In this document: positions 34,142-43,348 of the stretch, piece after piece
Position numbering within the stretch: the first letter of the stretch is position 1
Layout: each line of letters starts with the position of its first letter
Origin: Amycolatopsis sp. CA-128772
GTDB lineage: Bacteria; Actinomycetota; Actinomycetes; Mycobacteriales; Pseudonocardiaceae
Direction of reading: 5' to 3'
DNA: 64,000 bases
Assembly: GCF_002904295.1 (NCBI RefSeq)
Contig: NZ_PPHG01000005.1
Span: 1 to 64,000, forward strand
Program-made: the position numbers and the translations under genes
Notes under the pieces: generated by a model
Told to the model about the DNA's origin: nothing
Seen by the model: the letters and a program-made list of their open reading frames with translations, nothing else
Database searches by the model: none

Positions 34142-35119
34142 ATGCCCCAACGCCCCTCGACGCGCCGGCTCGCCGTGCTCGCCCTGGTCGCCGTCCTGGT
34201 GACCGGGTGCAGCCAGCTCAAAGGCTCCGCCGCCGCCGGTGACGTCGAAAAGCCGTCGATCCGGGTCGCGATCCTCACCACCGTCGACCTCGCCACCCTG
34301 TGGCTGGCCCAGGAAGGTGGGTACTTCAAGGCCGAGGGCCTCGACGTGCAGACCGACGTCGGGGCCAGCGGCCAGGAGACGCTGACCCGGATGGTGACCG
34401 GACAGGACGACCTCGCCCTGTCCACCTACCCGCTGTTCTTCCTGGCCAAGAACAGCGGCACCGCGGACATCAAGCTGGTGTCCGACGGCACGTCGGCGAG
34501 CCCGCGCAGCAACGAGGTCGTCACCGTGCCGAACTCGCCGGTCAAGACCGTCGACGACCTCAACGGCAAGCGGATCGCCATCAGCTCCAAGAACGCGGCT
34601 TCGGACGTGCTGACCCGGTCGGTCATGCACGACCACGGCATCGACGCGAGCAAGGTGCAGTGGGTGCCGATGCCGCTGCCGGAAATGGGCGCCGCGCTGG
34701 CGCAGGGCCGGGTCGACGCGGCCTACCAGCCCGAGCCGTTCCTCACCCAGGCCGCCAAAACGGCCGGGGCCTACCCGGTGGTCGACGCGGCCAGCGGCAG
34801 CACCCAGGCGTTCCCGCTCACCGGCTACGGCGCCACCGCCAAGTGGGTCCAGGACCACCCGAAGACGGTGCGGGCGTTCCAGCGCGCGATGCTCAACGCC
34901 ACGCGCGCCGCGGTGGACCGGGCCCGGATCGAACCGCTCGTCGTCCGCAACGCCAAGGTGGACCAGGACATCGCCAGCCTGATGGTGATGCCCGCCTTCG
35001 GGTCCACTCTGGACGCCCGCCGCATCCAGCGGGTCCCGGACCTGCTGCAGCAGCTGGGTGTCGTCCAGACGAAGATCGACGCCTCCTCGATGATCGCCCC
35101 GCAGGCCGGCACCGGCTGA
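34142..35119 (+). CDS. SsuA/NMT1-type substrate-binding lipoprotein (orphan)
   Basis: The 325-aa protein has a lipobox LVTGC (Cys23) after a signal peptide and a periplasmic-binding fold of the NMT1/SsuA/TauA class (RVAILTTVDLATLWLAQEGG, then YFKAEGLDV; FQRAMLNATRAAV). Such proteins deliver sulfonates, nitrate or pyrimidine precursors to an ABC importer. No matching permease or ATPase is adjacent; the next genes are a Liv system with its own binding protein, and a strong terminator separates them. It either uses a transporter encoded elsewhere or is a remnant. Confidence 0.87.
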   Translation: MPQRPSTRRLAVLALVAVLVTGCSQLKGSAAAGDVEKPSIRVAILTTVDLATLWLAQEGGYFKAEGLDVQTDVGASGQETLTRMVTGQDDLALSTYPLFFLAKNSGTADIKLVSDGTSASPRSNEVVTVPNSPVKTVDDLNGKRIAISSKNAASDVLTRSVMHDHGIDASKVQWVPMPLPEMGAALAQGRVDAAYQPEPFLTQAAKTAGAYPVVDAASGSTQAFPLTGYGATAKWVQDHPKTVRAFQRAMLNATRAAVDRARIEPLVVRNAKVDQDIASLMVMPAFGSTLDARRIQRVPDLLQQLGVVQTKIDASSMIAPQAGTG

Positions 35120-35140
35120 CCCCGGGGACGCCGCCGCGAA

Positions 35141-35175
35141 GGGCGGGTGCGCGAGATCGCGCACCCGCCCTTTTT
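35141..35175 (+). terminator. Strong intrinsic terminator
   Basis: A 14-bp GC-rich stem (GGGCGGGTGCGCGA / TCGCGCACCCGCCC) is followed by TTTTT. It is the clearest rho-independent terminator in the window and ends the binding-protein gene. Confidence 0.92.
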
Positions 35176-35344
35176 CCTGTGCCGCCGGGAAGTTTTCCTC
35201 TTTCCTTGCCATCGTGAAATTTTCGGACCACCGGCATCGAGTCCGGTTTCGCCGGTTCGCACCTTGACATGACCGCCGCCGCGCCCCACCCTCTTCATAC
35301 CGACCGCGCGGTACGCACGAGTCCACATGGTGAGATGGAGAGCG

Positions 35345-36128
35345 ATGACGCTTCCCGGCGAGGATCTGCTCGTGGCCGACGGCCTTACCGTGCGCTTCGG
35401 TGGTCTCACCGCCCTGCACGACGTCCGCCTGCGCGTCGACGCGGGCACCGTCGTCGGGGTCATCGGGCCCAACGGCGCGGGCAAGACGACGCTGTTCAAC
35501 GTCATCTGCGGCTTTGTCCGGCCGCAGGCGGGCCGGGTGCTCTGGCGCGGGCAGCCGCTCGTCCGGCACCGGCCCGAACACCTCGCCCGGCTGGGGATCG
35601 TCCGGACCCTGCAGGGGCTGGGCCTGTTCCCCGGCCTGACCGTGCTCGAGAACGTGCTGGCGGGCGCGGGCCGGCACGCGCGGACCGGCGTGCTCCCGGC
35701 CCTCGCCGGCGCCGGCCGGTCGGCCCGTGACGAAGCCGGCCTGACCGAGCGGGCCCGGGCGGCCCTGGGCGAGCTCGGGATCGCCGACCTGGCCGAGGAG
35801 TTGCCCGGCGTCCTGCCCTACGGCGTGCGAAAACGCGTCGCGCTCGCCAGGGCGCTGGTGGCCGAGCCGGACCTGCTGCTGCTCGACGAACCGGCGAGCG
35901 GCCTCTCGTCCGCCGAGCTCGCCGAGCTCTCGACGTTGATCCGCTCGCTGCGCCGGCAGATGGCGGTGGTGCTCGTCGAGCACCACATGGACCTGGTCAT
36001 GGGAGTCTGCGACCGGGTGGTGGTGCTGAACTTCGGCGAGGTGATCGCGGCGGGCACCCCGGCCGAGATCCAGGCCGACCCCCGCGTGGCCGAGGCCTAC
36101 CTCGGCGACCCCGCCGAGGAGGCGCCCG

Positions 36129-36136
<8 letters not shown>
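35345..36136 (+). CDS. Branched-chain amino acid type ABC transporter ATPase (LivG-like)
   Basis: The 263-aa ATPase has Walker A GPNGAGKTT, the LivG-type signature LPYGVRKRVALARAL and Walker B LLLLDEPASGL. I use the ATG giving MTLPGED because GGAGAG precedes it; an earlier GTG exists in frame. It is the first gene of a five-gene importer operon. The stop overlaps the next start by 8 nt. Confidence 0.92.
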
Positions 36137-36836
<700 letters not shown>

Positions 36837-36866
36837 GGCGTCCAAAATGGAGGTGAACGGTCCGGT

Positions 36867-37718
36867 ATGCAGGACTTCTTCGACCTGACCCTCGGCGGGA
36901 TCTCGGCCGGCGCGGTGTACGCGGCGCTCGGGCTCGCCCTGGTCATCATCTACCGGGCCACCCGGGTGGTGAACTTCGCGCAACCCGCGCTCGCCCTGAT
37001 CTCGACCTACCTCGCCTATTCGGTGACGAAAGCGACGGGCAGCTACTGGCTCGGGTTCGTCGTCGCCATCGTCGCCGGGACCGTGCTGGGCGTCGTCACC
37101 GAACGGCTGCTGATCCGGCCGCTGCGGCACCGCTCCGAGCTGAGCTCGATCATCGTCACGCTCGGGCTGCTGCTGGTGCTGCAGGCGGTCGCCGGGATGA
37201 TCTGGTCCAACGAGCCGCTGGCGTTCCCCTACGCCTTCGACTTCCGCGGCCGGTTCTCCGCCAACGACCTGTTCGTCGTCCTCGTCGTGCTCGCCATCGC
37301 CGCGCTCGTCCTGGTGCTGTTCAAGTACACGCCGCTGGGCCTGCGGATGCGCGCGGCCGCGTTCGCCCCGGAAGTGGCGCGCACGCTCGGCGTGCGGGTC
37401 GGGCTGATGCTCACCGCCGGCTGGGGGCTGGCCGCGGCCGTCGGCTCGCTGGCCGGGCTGCTCGCCACGCCGCCGTTCCTCTTCCCGAACGTGCTGGACG
37501 GCGTCTTCGTCTACGCACTCACCGCGGCGGTGCTCGGCGGCCTCGACAACCCGCTGGGCACCATCGCCGGCGGGTTCGTGCTCGGCCTGGGACTGTCCTA
37601 TGTGTCCGGCTACTTCGGACCGGAGATGGTGACGATCGCCGCGCTGGCCATCCTCGTGGTGGTGCTGATCGTGCGGCCCAGCGGGTTGTTCGGCCGGGCC
37701 AAGGTGAGGCGGGTATGA
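36867..37718 (+). CDS. Branched-chain amino acid type ABC permease (LivH-like)
   Basis: The 283-aa permease has about eight membrane segments and LivH motifs (GGISAGAVYAALGLALVIIY; VTERLLIRPLR; VYALTAAVLGGLDNPLGTIA). GGAGGTGA lies upstream of the ATG. The stop overlaps the livM-like start (ATGA). Confidence 0.92.
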   Translation: MQDFFDLTLGGISAGAVYAALGLALVIIYRATRVVNFAQPALALISTYLAYSVTKATGSYWLGFVVAIVAGTVLGVVTERLLIRPLRHRSELSSIIVTLGLLLVLQAVAGMIWSNEPLAFPYAFDFRGRFSANDLFVVLVVLAIAALVLVLFKYTPLGLRMRAAAFAPEVARTLGVRVGLMLTAGWGLAAAVGSLAGLLATPPFLFPNVLDGVFVYALTAAVLGGLDNPLGTIAGGFVLGLGLSYVSGYFGPEMVTIAALAILVVVLIVRPSGLFGRAKVRRV

Positions 37719-38785
37719 CCGTGCGCACCAAGACGCCGGAAGCCCAGGCGGCCCCGGTGAAGCGGCGCCGCGCGCTGCCGCCGCTGCTCGTCCACGCGCT
37801 GGGCGCGCTCGGCGCGTTCGCCGTGGTCGTGCTGCTGACCCTGGTCACCGACGAGTTCACCAACCTGCGGATCGCGACCATCGGCTACTACCTGGTCGCG
37901 GTGGCCGGGCTGACCCTGCTGACCGGCCTCACCGGCCAGGTTTCGCTGGGGCACGGCGCGTTCATGTTCATCGGGGCCTACACGGTGGCCCTGCTGGTGA
38001 AGTACGTGCCGGCGTTCCCGCTGTGGGCCGACCTGCTGCTGGCTTCGGCCGCCGGCGGGTTCGCCGGGTTGCTGGCCGGCGCCGCCGCGGCCCGGCTGCG
38101 CGGCCCGTACCTCGCCGGGGCGACCCTGGCGCTGGCCGTCGGGCTGCCCGCGCTGACCCGGAAGTTCCCCGACTTCCTGGGCGGCAGCAACGGGTTGAGC
38201 TTCACCGTCCACAGCAGACCGGCCGGCGTCGGCGTCCCGGAGCTGCGCTGGCAGACCTGGATCGTCTGGCTCAGCGTGCTGCTGGCGCTGGTGCTGGTGG
38301 TGAACATCGTCCGCGGCCGGCTCGGGCGCGACTTCCGCGCGGTCCGCGACGACGAGGTCGCCGCGGCGCTGAGCGGGATCCCGGTGGGCCGCACGAAGAT
38401 CCTCGCGTTCCTGGTCAGCGCGGTCTGCGGCGGGCTCGCCGGCGGTCTGCAGGCGTTCCTGCTCGGCACCGCCGCGCCGGGGTCGTTCACGCCCGCGCTG
38501 TCGCTCAGCCTGCTGGCGGCGGTGGTGCTGGGCGGGCTCGGGTCCCTCTGGGGTGCGCTGTGGGGCGCGGTCGCGCTCGTCTACTTCCAGGCGTGGTCCG
38601 AGGACCTCGCCGACGTCTTGCACCTGAACACCGACGTGGCCAACAACCTCCCGCTCGCGGTGTACGGCGTGATCCTCATCGTCGTCGTGCTCGCCTTCCC
38701 GCGCGGCATCCAGGGCGGTTTCCAGCGGCTCCGCGCGATTCTCCGCAAGCCCGCCGAGAAAAAGGAGAACCATGAGAACCACTAG
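37715..38785 (+). CDS. Branched-chain amino acid type ABC permease (LivM-like)
   Basis: The 356-aa permease has about ten membrane segments with LivM motifs (LTGLTGQVSLGHGAFMFIGA; NIVRGRLGRDFRAVRDDE; AAVVLGGLGSLWGALWGA). It starts within the stop of the livH-like gene and its end overlaps the binding-protein start by 14 nt. Confidence 0.92.
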   Translation: MTVRTKTPEAQAAPVKRRRALPPLLVHALGALGAFAVVVLLTLVTDEFTNLRIATIGYYLVAVAGLTLLTGLTGQVSLGHGAFMFIGAYTVALLVKYVPAFPLWADLLLASAAGGFAGLLAGAAAARLRGPYLAGATLALAVGLPALTRKFPDFLGGSNGLSFTVHSRPAGVGVPELRWQTWIVWLSVLLALVLVVNIVRGRLGRDFRAVRDDEVAAALSGIPVGRTKILAFLVSAVCGGLAGGLQAFLLGTAAPGSFTPALSLSLLAAVVLGGLGSLWGALWGAVALVYFQAWSEDLADVLHLNTDVANNLPLAVYGVILIVVVLAFPRGIQGGFQRLRAILRKPAEKKENHENH

Positions 38786-40085
38786 GTACGGCGCGGGATT
38801 CCTCGCCCTCGCCCTGGCGCTGACCGCGTGCGGCGGCGCGGGGGAGAGCAACGGCGGCGGTCAGCAGGCCGCCGACTCGGCCGTCGGCGTCACCAAGGAC
38901 ACCGTCGTCATCGGCACGCACCAGCCGCTCACCGGCCCGGCCGCGCCCGGGTACAGCAAGATCTCCGTCGGCGCCCGCGCGGTGTACCAGGCGATCAACG
39001 ACGGCGGCGGGATCAACGGTCGGAAAATCGACTACAAAGTCGAGGACGACGGCTACAACCCGACGAAGACCGTCGAGGTCGTCAAGAAGCTCGTGCTGCA
39101 GGACAAGGTGTTCGCCATCGTCGGCGGCCTCGGCACGCCGACGCACTCAAAGGTCGTCGACTACCTGAACTCCGAAGGCGTGCCGGACCTGCTCGTGTCG
39201 TCGGGCGCGCTCGCCTGGGACAACCCGCAGAAGGACCCGATGACCTTCGGGTACCAGGTGGACTACACCCGCGAGGGCAAGATCCAGGGCAAGTACGTCA
39301 AGGACACCTTCGCCGGCAAGAAGGTCGGCTACTTCACGCAGAACGACGACGTCGGCCGCGACACCCAGGCCGGGCTCGACCAGTTCGTCAAGGAGCAGAC
39401 CGTCGTCCGGCAGGGCTACGACAGCGCCAACACCGACGTCACGCCCCAGCTGTCCGCGCTGAAGGGCGCCGGCGCGGAGGTCGTCGTCTGCGCGTGCATC
39501 CCGGCGTTCACCGCGCTGGCCATCCTGGCCGCGGCGAAGATCGGCTACCACCCGCAGTTCGTGGTCAGCAGCATCGGCGCGGACCCGGCAACGCTGTCCG
39601 GGCTGCTGCAGGACTTCGCCAAGCGCGGCGGCGCGAGCGTGTCCAGCGCGCAGCTGCTGGCCGGCCTGATCGGCACCGGCTACCTGCCGGACGTCGCCCA
39701 GACGTCGGACCCGTGGGTCGCCTACTTCAAGGGCATCCACGACAAGTACATCGCGAAGGAGCCGTTCACCAACACCGTCCTTTTCGGCATGGTGCAGGCG
39801 TACACGTTCGGGCAGGCGCTCAAGGCGGCCGGGCCGGACCCGACGCGGCAGAAGGTCGTCGACGCGATGAGCTCGGGTGCGCTGAAGGGCCCGGGCCTGA
39901 CCCCGTTCGGGTTCTCGAAGGAGTCGCACGCGGGTTACACGGGCGCGTACGTGTTCAAGATCAACCCGGACGTCACGACGACGGTGATCCAGCCGCCGGC
40001 CGTGACCGACCGCGGCACCGGGGCGATCACGCCGTACACCGGCGAGCGCGCGACCCCGGAGCAGGTGAACCTGGTGAGCAAGTGA
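38772..40085 (+). CDS. Substrate-binding lipoprotein of the Liv-type importer
   Basis: The 437-aa lipoprotein has a lipobox LTAC (Cys20) and a Leu/Ile/Val-binding type I fold (TVVIGTHQPLTGPAAPGYSK; DDVGRDTQAGLDQFVKEQ). AAGGAG precedes the ATG. Despite the family name, actinobacterial members take up amino acids, amides, urea or aromatic acids, so the ligand is open. Confidence 0.92.
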   Translation: MRTTRYGAGFLALALALTACGGAGESNGGGQQAADSAVGVTKDTVVIGTHQPLTGPAAPGYSKISVGARAVYQAINDGGGINGRKIDYKVEDDGYNPTKTVEVVKKLVLQDKVFAIVGGLGTPTHSKVVDYLNSEGVPDLLVSSGALAWDNPQKDPMTFGYQVDYTREGKIQGKYVKDTFAGKKVGYFTQNDDVGRDTQAGLDQFVKEQTVVRQGYDSANTDVTPQLSALKGAGAEVVVCACIPAFTALAILAAAKIGYHPQFVVSSIGADPATLSGLLQDFAKRGGASVSSAQLLAGLIGTGYLPDVAQTSDPWVAYFKGIHDKYIAKEPFTNTVLFGMVQAYTFGQALKAAGPDPTRQKVVDAMSSGALKGPGLTPFGFSKESHAGYTGAYVFKINPDVTTTVIQPPAVTDRGTGAITPYTGERATPEQVNLVSK

Positions 40086-40090
40086 CGGCG

Positions 40091-40117
40091 GGGCCGGGCT
40101 GTTCCGCGGCCCGGCCC
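40091..40117 (+). terminator. Hairpin after the Liv operon
   Basis: A 9-bp stem GGGCCGGGC / GCCCGGCCC with a 9-nt loop follows the stop of the binding-protein gene and precedes the TetR gene. There is no T-run. Confidence 0.5.
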
Positions 40118-40140
40118 GCCCGCTCGCCTAGGGTGGCGCC

Positions 40141-40707
40141 ATGACGGTCAGGGAGAAGGTCGTGCGGGCGGCGGTGCGGCTGTTCGCCGAGAAGGGCTTC
40201 GAGGCGACGACGGTCCGCGAGATCGTCGAAGAAGCCGGCGTCACCAAGGGCGGCCTCTACCACTACTTCGAGTCCAAGGACGACCTGCTCTTCGAGATCT
40301 ACGCCGCGATGCTGCGGATGCAGACGCGGCGGATGGTGACGATCGCCGAGTCGGACCTGCCGCTGCCGGAGCGGCTGCACGCGATCGTCGCCGACGTCGT
40401 CGTCACGAGCATCGCCGACCTCGACGCGGCGACGGTGTTCTTCCAGTCGTTCCCGCTGCTGGAGAAGTCCAAGCAGGTCCAGGTGCGGGCCGAGCGGCGC
40501 ACGTACCACGAGCGGGTGCGGGACCTGGTCGCGGAAGGCCAGCGGACCGGGGTGTTCCGCGACGACGTCCCGGCCGACCTGGTGATCAACTACCACTTCG
40601 GCGCGATCCACCGGCTGGGCATGTGGTACCACGCCGAGGGCGAGCTGTCGGGGGAGCAGGTCGGGGCCCACTTCGCCGACCTGATGCTGCGCAGTCTCCG
40701 TCCTTAG
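40141..40707 (+). CDS. TetR family transcriptional regulator
   Basis: The 188-aa protein has an HTH at about 25-50 (TVREIVEEAGVTKGGLYHYF) and a ligand domain containing ESKDDLLFEIYAAMLRMQTR. The layout resembles the regulators of acyl-CoA and steroid pathways (KstR2/PaaR-like), but that is only a resemblance. It lies 55 nt after the Liv operon with a hairpin between; it may control that operon. Confidence 0.85.
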   Translation: MTVREKVVRAAVRLFAEKGFEATTVREIVEEAGVTKGGLYHYFESKDDLLFEIYAAMLRMQTRRMVTIAESDLPLPERLHAIVADVVVTSIADLDAATVFFQSFPLLEKSKQVQVRAERRTYHERVRDLVAEGQRTGVFRDDVPADLVINYHFGAIHRLGMWYHAEGELSGEQVGAHFADLMLRSLRP

Positions 40708-40710
40708 TGG

Positions 40711-40722
40711 ACGATCTATCGT
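40711..40722 (+). promoter_or_regulatory. Short palindrome before the GlxA-like gene
   Basis: ACGATCTATCGT (half-site ACGAT) lies 7 nt before the start codon, in the 22-nt gap after the TetR gene. It may be an operator or part of a promoter for a nearly leaderless transcript. Confidence 0.35.
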
Positions 40723-40729
40723 AGGGGAC

Positions 40730-41680
40730 ATGCACACCGTGGCCGTCCTCGCGCTGGACCGGGTCGTCCCGTTCGACCTGGCGACGCCCATCGAAGTCTT
40801 CTCGCGGACCCGCCTCCCGGACGGCTCGCCGGCCTACGAGGTGCGGATCTGCGGCCCGGTGCCCGAGGTGGACGCGGGGATGTTCACCCTGCGGCCGCCC
40901 TGGGACCTGGCCGGGCTCGCCGGCGCGGACACGATCATCGTGCCGGGCCGCTCGTCGAACCCCCCGGTGCCGCCGGCGGTCCTGGCGGCGTTGCGCACGG
41001 CGGCGGCGCGGGGCACGCGGATCGCGTCGATCTGCTCGGGCGCGTTCATCCTGGCGGAAACGGGCCTCCTGGACGGCCTGCGCGCAACGACCCACTGGGC
41101 CGCGGCGGCCGAGCTGGCCCGCCTCCACCCGGCGGTGGACGTGGACCCGGACGTCCTGTACGTGGACAACGGCCGGCTCCTGAGTTCAGCGGGCGCGGCG
41201 GCGGGCCTGGACCTGTGCCTCCACCTGATCCGCCGCGACCACGGATCGGCGGTGGCGGCCGACGCGGCCCGGTTGTCGGTGATGCCGCTGGAGCGTGAAG
41301 GGGGCCAGGCGCAGTTCGTGGTGCAGGACCCGCCGCCGGTCCCGCGCGGGTCGGAGCTGGAGCCGGTCCTGGCGTGGCTGGAGGAGAACTGCGCGCAGGA
41401 GCTGACGCTGCCGGCCATCGCGGCGCGGGTGGGGATGAGCACCCGGACGCTGAACCGCCGCTTCCGCGAGCAGACGGGCACGACGCCGCTGCAGTGGCTG
41501 CTGAGGACCCGGGTCCGGCGGGCGCAGTACCTGCTGGAGGCGACGGGCGAGCCGGTGGACCGGATCGCCGGCCAGGTCGGATTCGGCTCGCCGACGGCGT
41601 TCCGGGAGCGGTTCAAGCGGGTGGTGGGGACGAGCCCGCAGGCCTATCGGGCGGGGTTCCGGGGCGCTGCGGTGTCTTGA
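40730..41680 (+). CDS. GlxA-like regulator (DJ-1/PfpI + AraC HTH)
   Basis: The 316-aa protein joins a DJ-1/PfpI domain (about 1-170; Cys in SICSGAFILAETG, the usual nucleophile-elbow site) to an AraC-type double HTH (about 215-312; LTLPAIAARVGMSTRTLNRR; IAGQVGFGSPTAFRERFKR). GlxA/FtrA-like regulators control amine or nitrogen metabolism and stress genes. The start is close behind the TetR gene. The target is unknown. Confidence 0.88.
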   Translation: MHTVAVLALDRVVPFDLATPIEVFSRTRLPDGSPAYEVRICGPVPEVDAGMFTLRPPWDLAGLAGADTIIVPGRSSNPPVPPAVLAALRTAAARGTRIASICSGAFILAETGLLDGLRATTHWAAAAELARLHPAVDVDPDVLYVDNGRLLSSAGAAAGLDLCLHLIRRDHGSAVAADAARLSVMPLEREGGQAQFVVQDPPPVPRGSELEPVLAWLEENCAQELTLPAIAARVGMSTRTLNRRFREQTGTTPLQWLLRTRVRRAQYLLEATGEPVDRIAGQVGFGSPTAFRERFKRVVGTSPQAYRAGFRGAAVS

Positions 41681-42160
41681 GGAGTGGGACTCGGGCGGCC
41701 GGCTTGGCGGCTTTGCCGAGGTGAAGTTGCGGCCGCCGGGCGGGCCGGCTCGGGCGACCCTCGCGCCTTGCCGAGGTGGCGTTGCGACGCGAGGGCACCT
41801 CGTGGGCGAGGGGCGCCGGCTGAGGTCCGGGTGGGTCGCGTGCCGGCTTGGCGGCTTTGCCGAGGTGACGTTGCGGCCGCCGGGCGGTCGCTCCGCCTGC
41901 TGGCCTCCGGCGAGCCTTGCGGCCTCGCCGAGGTGCCGTTGCGGGGCTCTGACCTGCGCGAACTCCGTCGCGCCGCCGAGTTGCCCGGCTTAACCCTTCG
42001 CCCGGTCCGCGCCGCGGGCGGTAGGGTCGCTTGCGTGTCGAGCCCCGAAGCGTCCAGGAGCGGGCTGCCGGTCATCCCGGCGGCCCGGTAGCTTCCTCGT
42101 CCTCGGGTGCCCGGGTGACCACGAAATCGTCCGCCGATTCCGTGTTCCCTGGAGTTTCGT
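41681..42160. repeat. Intergenic region with a four-copy dispersed motif
   Basis: The 480-bp gap has four copies of GCCGAGGTGnnGTTGCG starting at 41715, 41770, 41859 and 41937. Copies 1 and 3 are embedded in a 45-bp repeat (41699-41743, 41843-41887) that differs at one position. Spacing is irregular. A 186-codon minus-strand frame across the repeats has no start signal or family and is not called. The end holds the leader of the exporter gene, with a weak TGGAG before its GTG. Confidence 0.85.
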
Positions 42161-43276
42161 GTGCCCCTGTACCTCCTCGCCCTGGCCGTGTTCGCCATGG
42201 GCACGTCCGAATTTATGCTCGCCGGCCTGGTGCCCGGCGTCGCCGCCGCGCTCGGGGTTTCCCTGGCGCAGGCGGGCTACCTCACCTCCGCGTTCGCCCT
42301 CGGGATGGTCGTCGGCGCGCCGCTGATGGCCGCGCTCGCGCGTGGGTGGCGGCGGCGCTGGGCGCTGCTGGGGTTGCTGGCCGTCTTCGTCGCCGCGCAC
42401 GTCGTCGGGGCGTTGACCCCTTCGTTCGCCGTCCTGCTCGGCACCCGGCTGGTGGCCGCGGTCGCCGACGCCGGGTTCCTGGCCGTCGCCCTGACCGCCG
42501 CCACCGGGCTCGTGCCGCCGGGGCGTCAGGGCCGGGCGATCGGCGTCCTGCTGGGCGGCACGACCGTGGCGTGCGTCGCCGGAGTCCCCGGCGGCGCGCT
42601 GCTGGACGCCGCGTTCGGCTGGCGCGCGGCGTTCTGGGCCGTCGTCGTGCTGTGCCTGCCCGCGTTCGCCGGGGTGTGGCAGGTGCCCGACACCCCGGCG
42701 GGCGCGAAGCCGGCCCGCCTGCGGTCCGAGCTGGCCGGACTCCGCGCGCTGGCCGGGGTGCTCCTGCTCGCGGCGCTGGTCAACGCGGCGACGTTCGGCG
42801 TCTTCACCTACCTCGCCCCGCTGGCCGGCGGCACCGCGCCCGTCCCGCTGGTGCTCGCCGCGTTCGGCACGGGCTGTTTCGCCGGTGTCACGGCGGCGGG
42901 CCGGCTCGCGGACCGGTGGCCGGGCCGGGTGGTCGCGGTCGGCGGCCCGCTGCTGCTCGCCGGCTGGATCGCGCTGGCTGTGCTGCCGGATGCGCTGCCC
43001 GTCCTGGCCTTTGCGCAGGGCGCGCTGTCGTTTGCGGTCGGCGGCACGGTGATCACGCGCATCCTGCACCTCGCCACCGGCGCCCCGACGATGGCGGGGT
43101 CGTACGCGACGGCGGCGCTCAACATCGGCGCCACGGCCGGTCCGCTGGCCGCGGGAGCGCTGTTCGGGGTGGTGAGCCCGTTCTGGCTCGCCGCGGCCCT
43201 GATCGCGGCGGCGTTGGCGGTGGCGGCGGCCGTCATGCGGGTCGACGGCGGCCGAACCCCGGCCCCGCCACGGTGA
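42161..43276 (+). CDS. MFS exporter, Cmx/CmrA chloramphenicol-efflux-like
   Basis: The 371-aa protein has about 12 membrane segments. The start MPLYLLALAVFAMGTSEFML, then LAGLVPGVAA, matches the Cmx/CmlR group of drug exporters. Later MFS signatures are seen (GRWxR-like region; FVAAHVVGALTPSFAVLLGT). Chloramphenicol export is a family property, not shown here. It faces a second exporter of similar type. Confidence 0.87.
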   Translation: MPLYLLALAVFAMGTSEFMLAGLVPGVAAALGVSLAQAGYLTSAFALGMVVGAPLMAALARGWRRRWALLGLLAVFVAAHVVGALTPSFAVLLGTRLVAAVADAGFLAVALTAATGLVPPGRQGRAIGVLLGGTTVACVAGVPGGALLDAAFGWRAAFWAVVVLCLPAFAGVWQVPDTPAGAKPARLRSELAGLRALAGVLLLAALVNAATFGVFTYLAPLAGGTAPVPLVLAAFGTGCFAGVTAAGRLADRWPGRVVAVGGPLLLAGWIALAVLPDALPVLAFAQGALSFAVGGTVITRILHLATGAPTMAGSYATAALNIGATAGPLAAGALFGVVSPFWLAAALIAAALAVAAAVMRVDGGRTPAPPR

Positions 43277-43285
43277 GCCCGGCGG

Positions 43286-43334
43286 CGGGCTGCGGTGGTC
43301 ACGCTCGCACCAAACCGGCGTGCCCCGCAGCCCG
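43286..43334. terminator. Inverted repeat between convergent exporter genes
   Basis: CGGGCTGCGG (43286-43295) and CCGCAGCCCG (43325-43334) form a 10-bp stem with a 29-nt loop in the gap between the two convergent stops. It may terminate both. Confidence 0.45.
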
Positions 43335-43348
43335 GCCGCGGAGGTCCG

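Noticed and set aside
41644..42204. A 186-codon minus-strand frame across the intergenic repeats
   Set aside because: Low-complexity Ser/Arg/Pro translation caused by the repeat motif, without start signals or relatives that I recognise.
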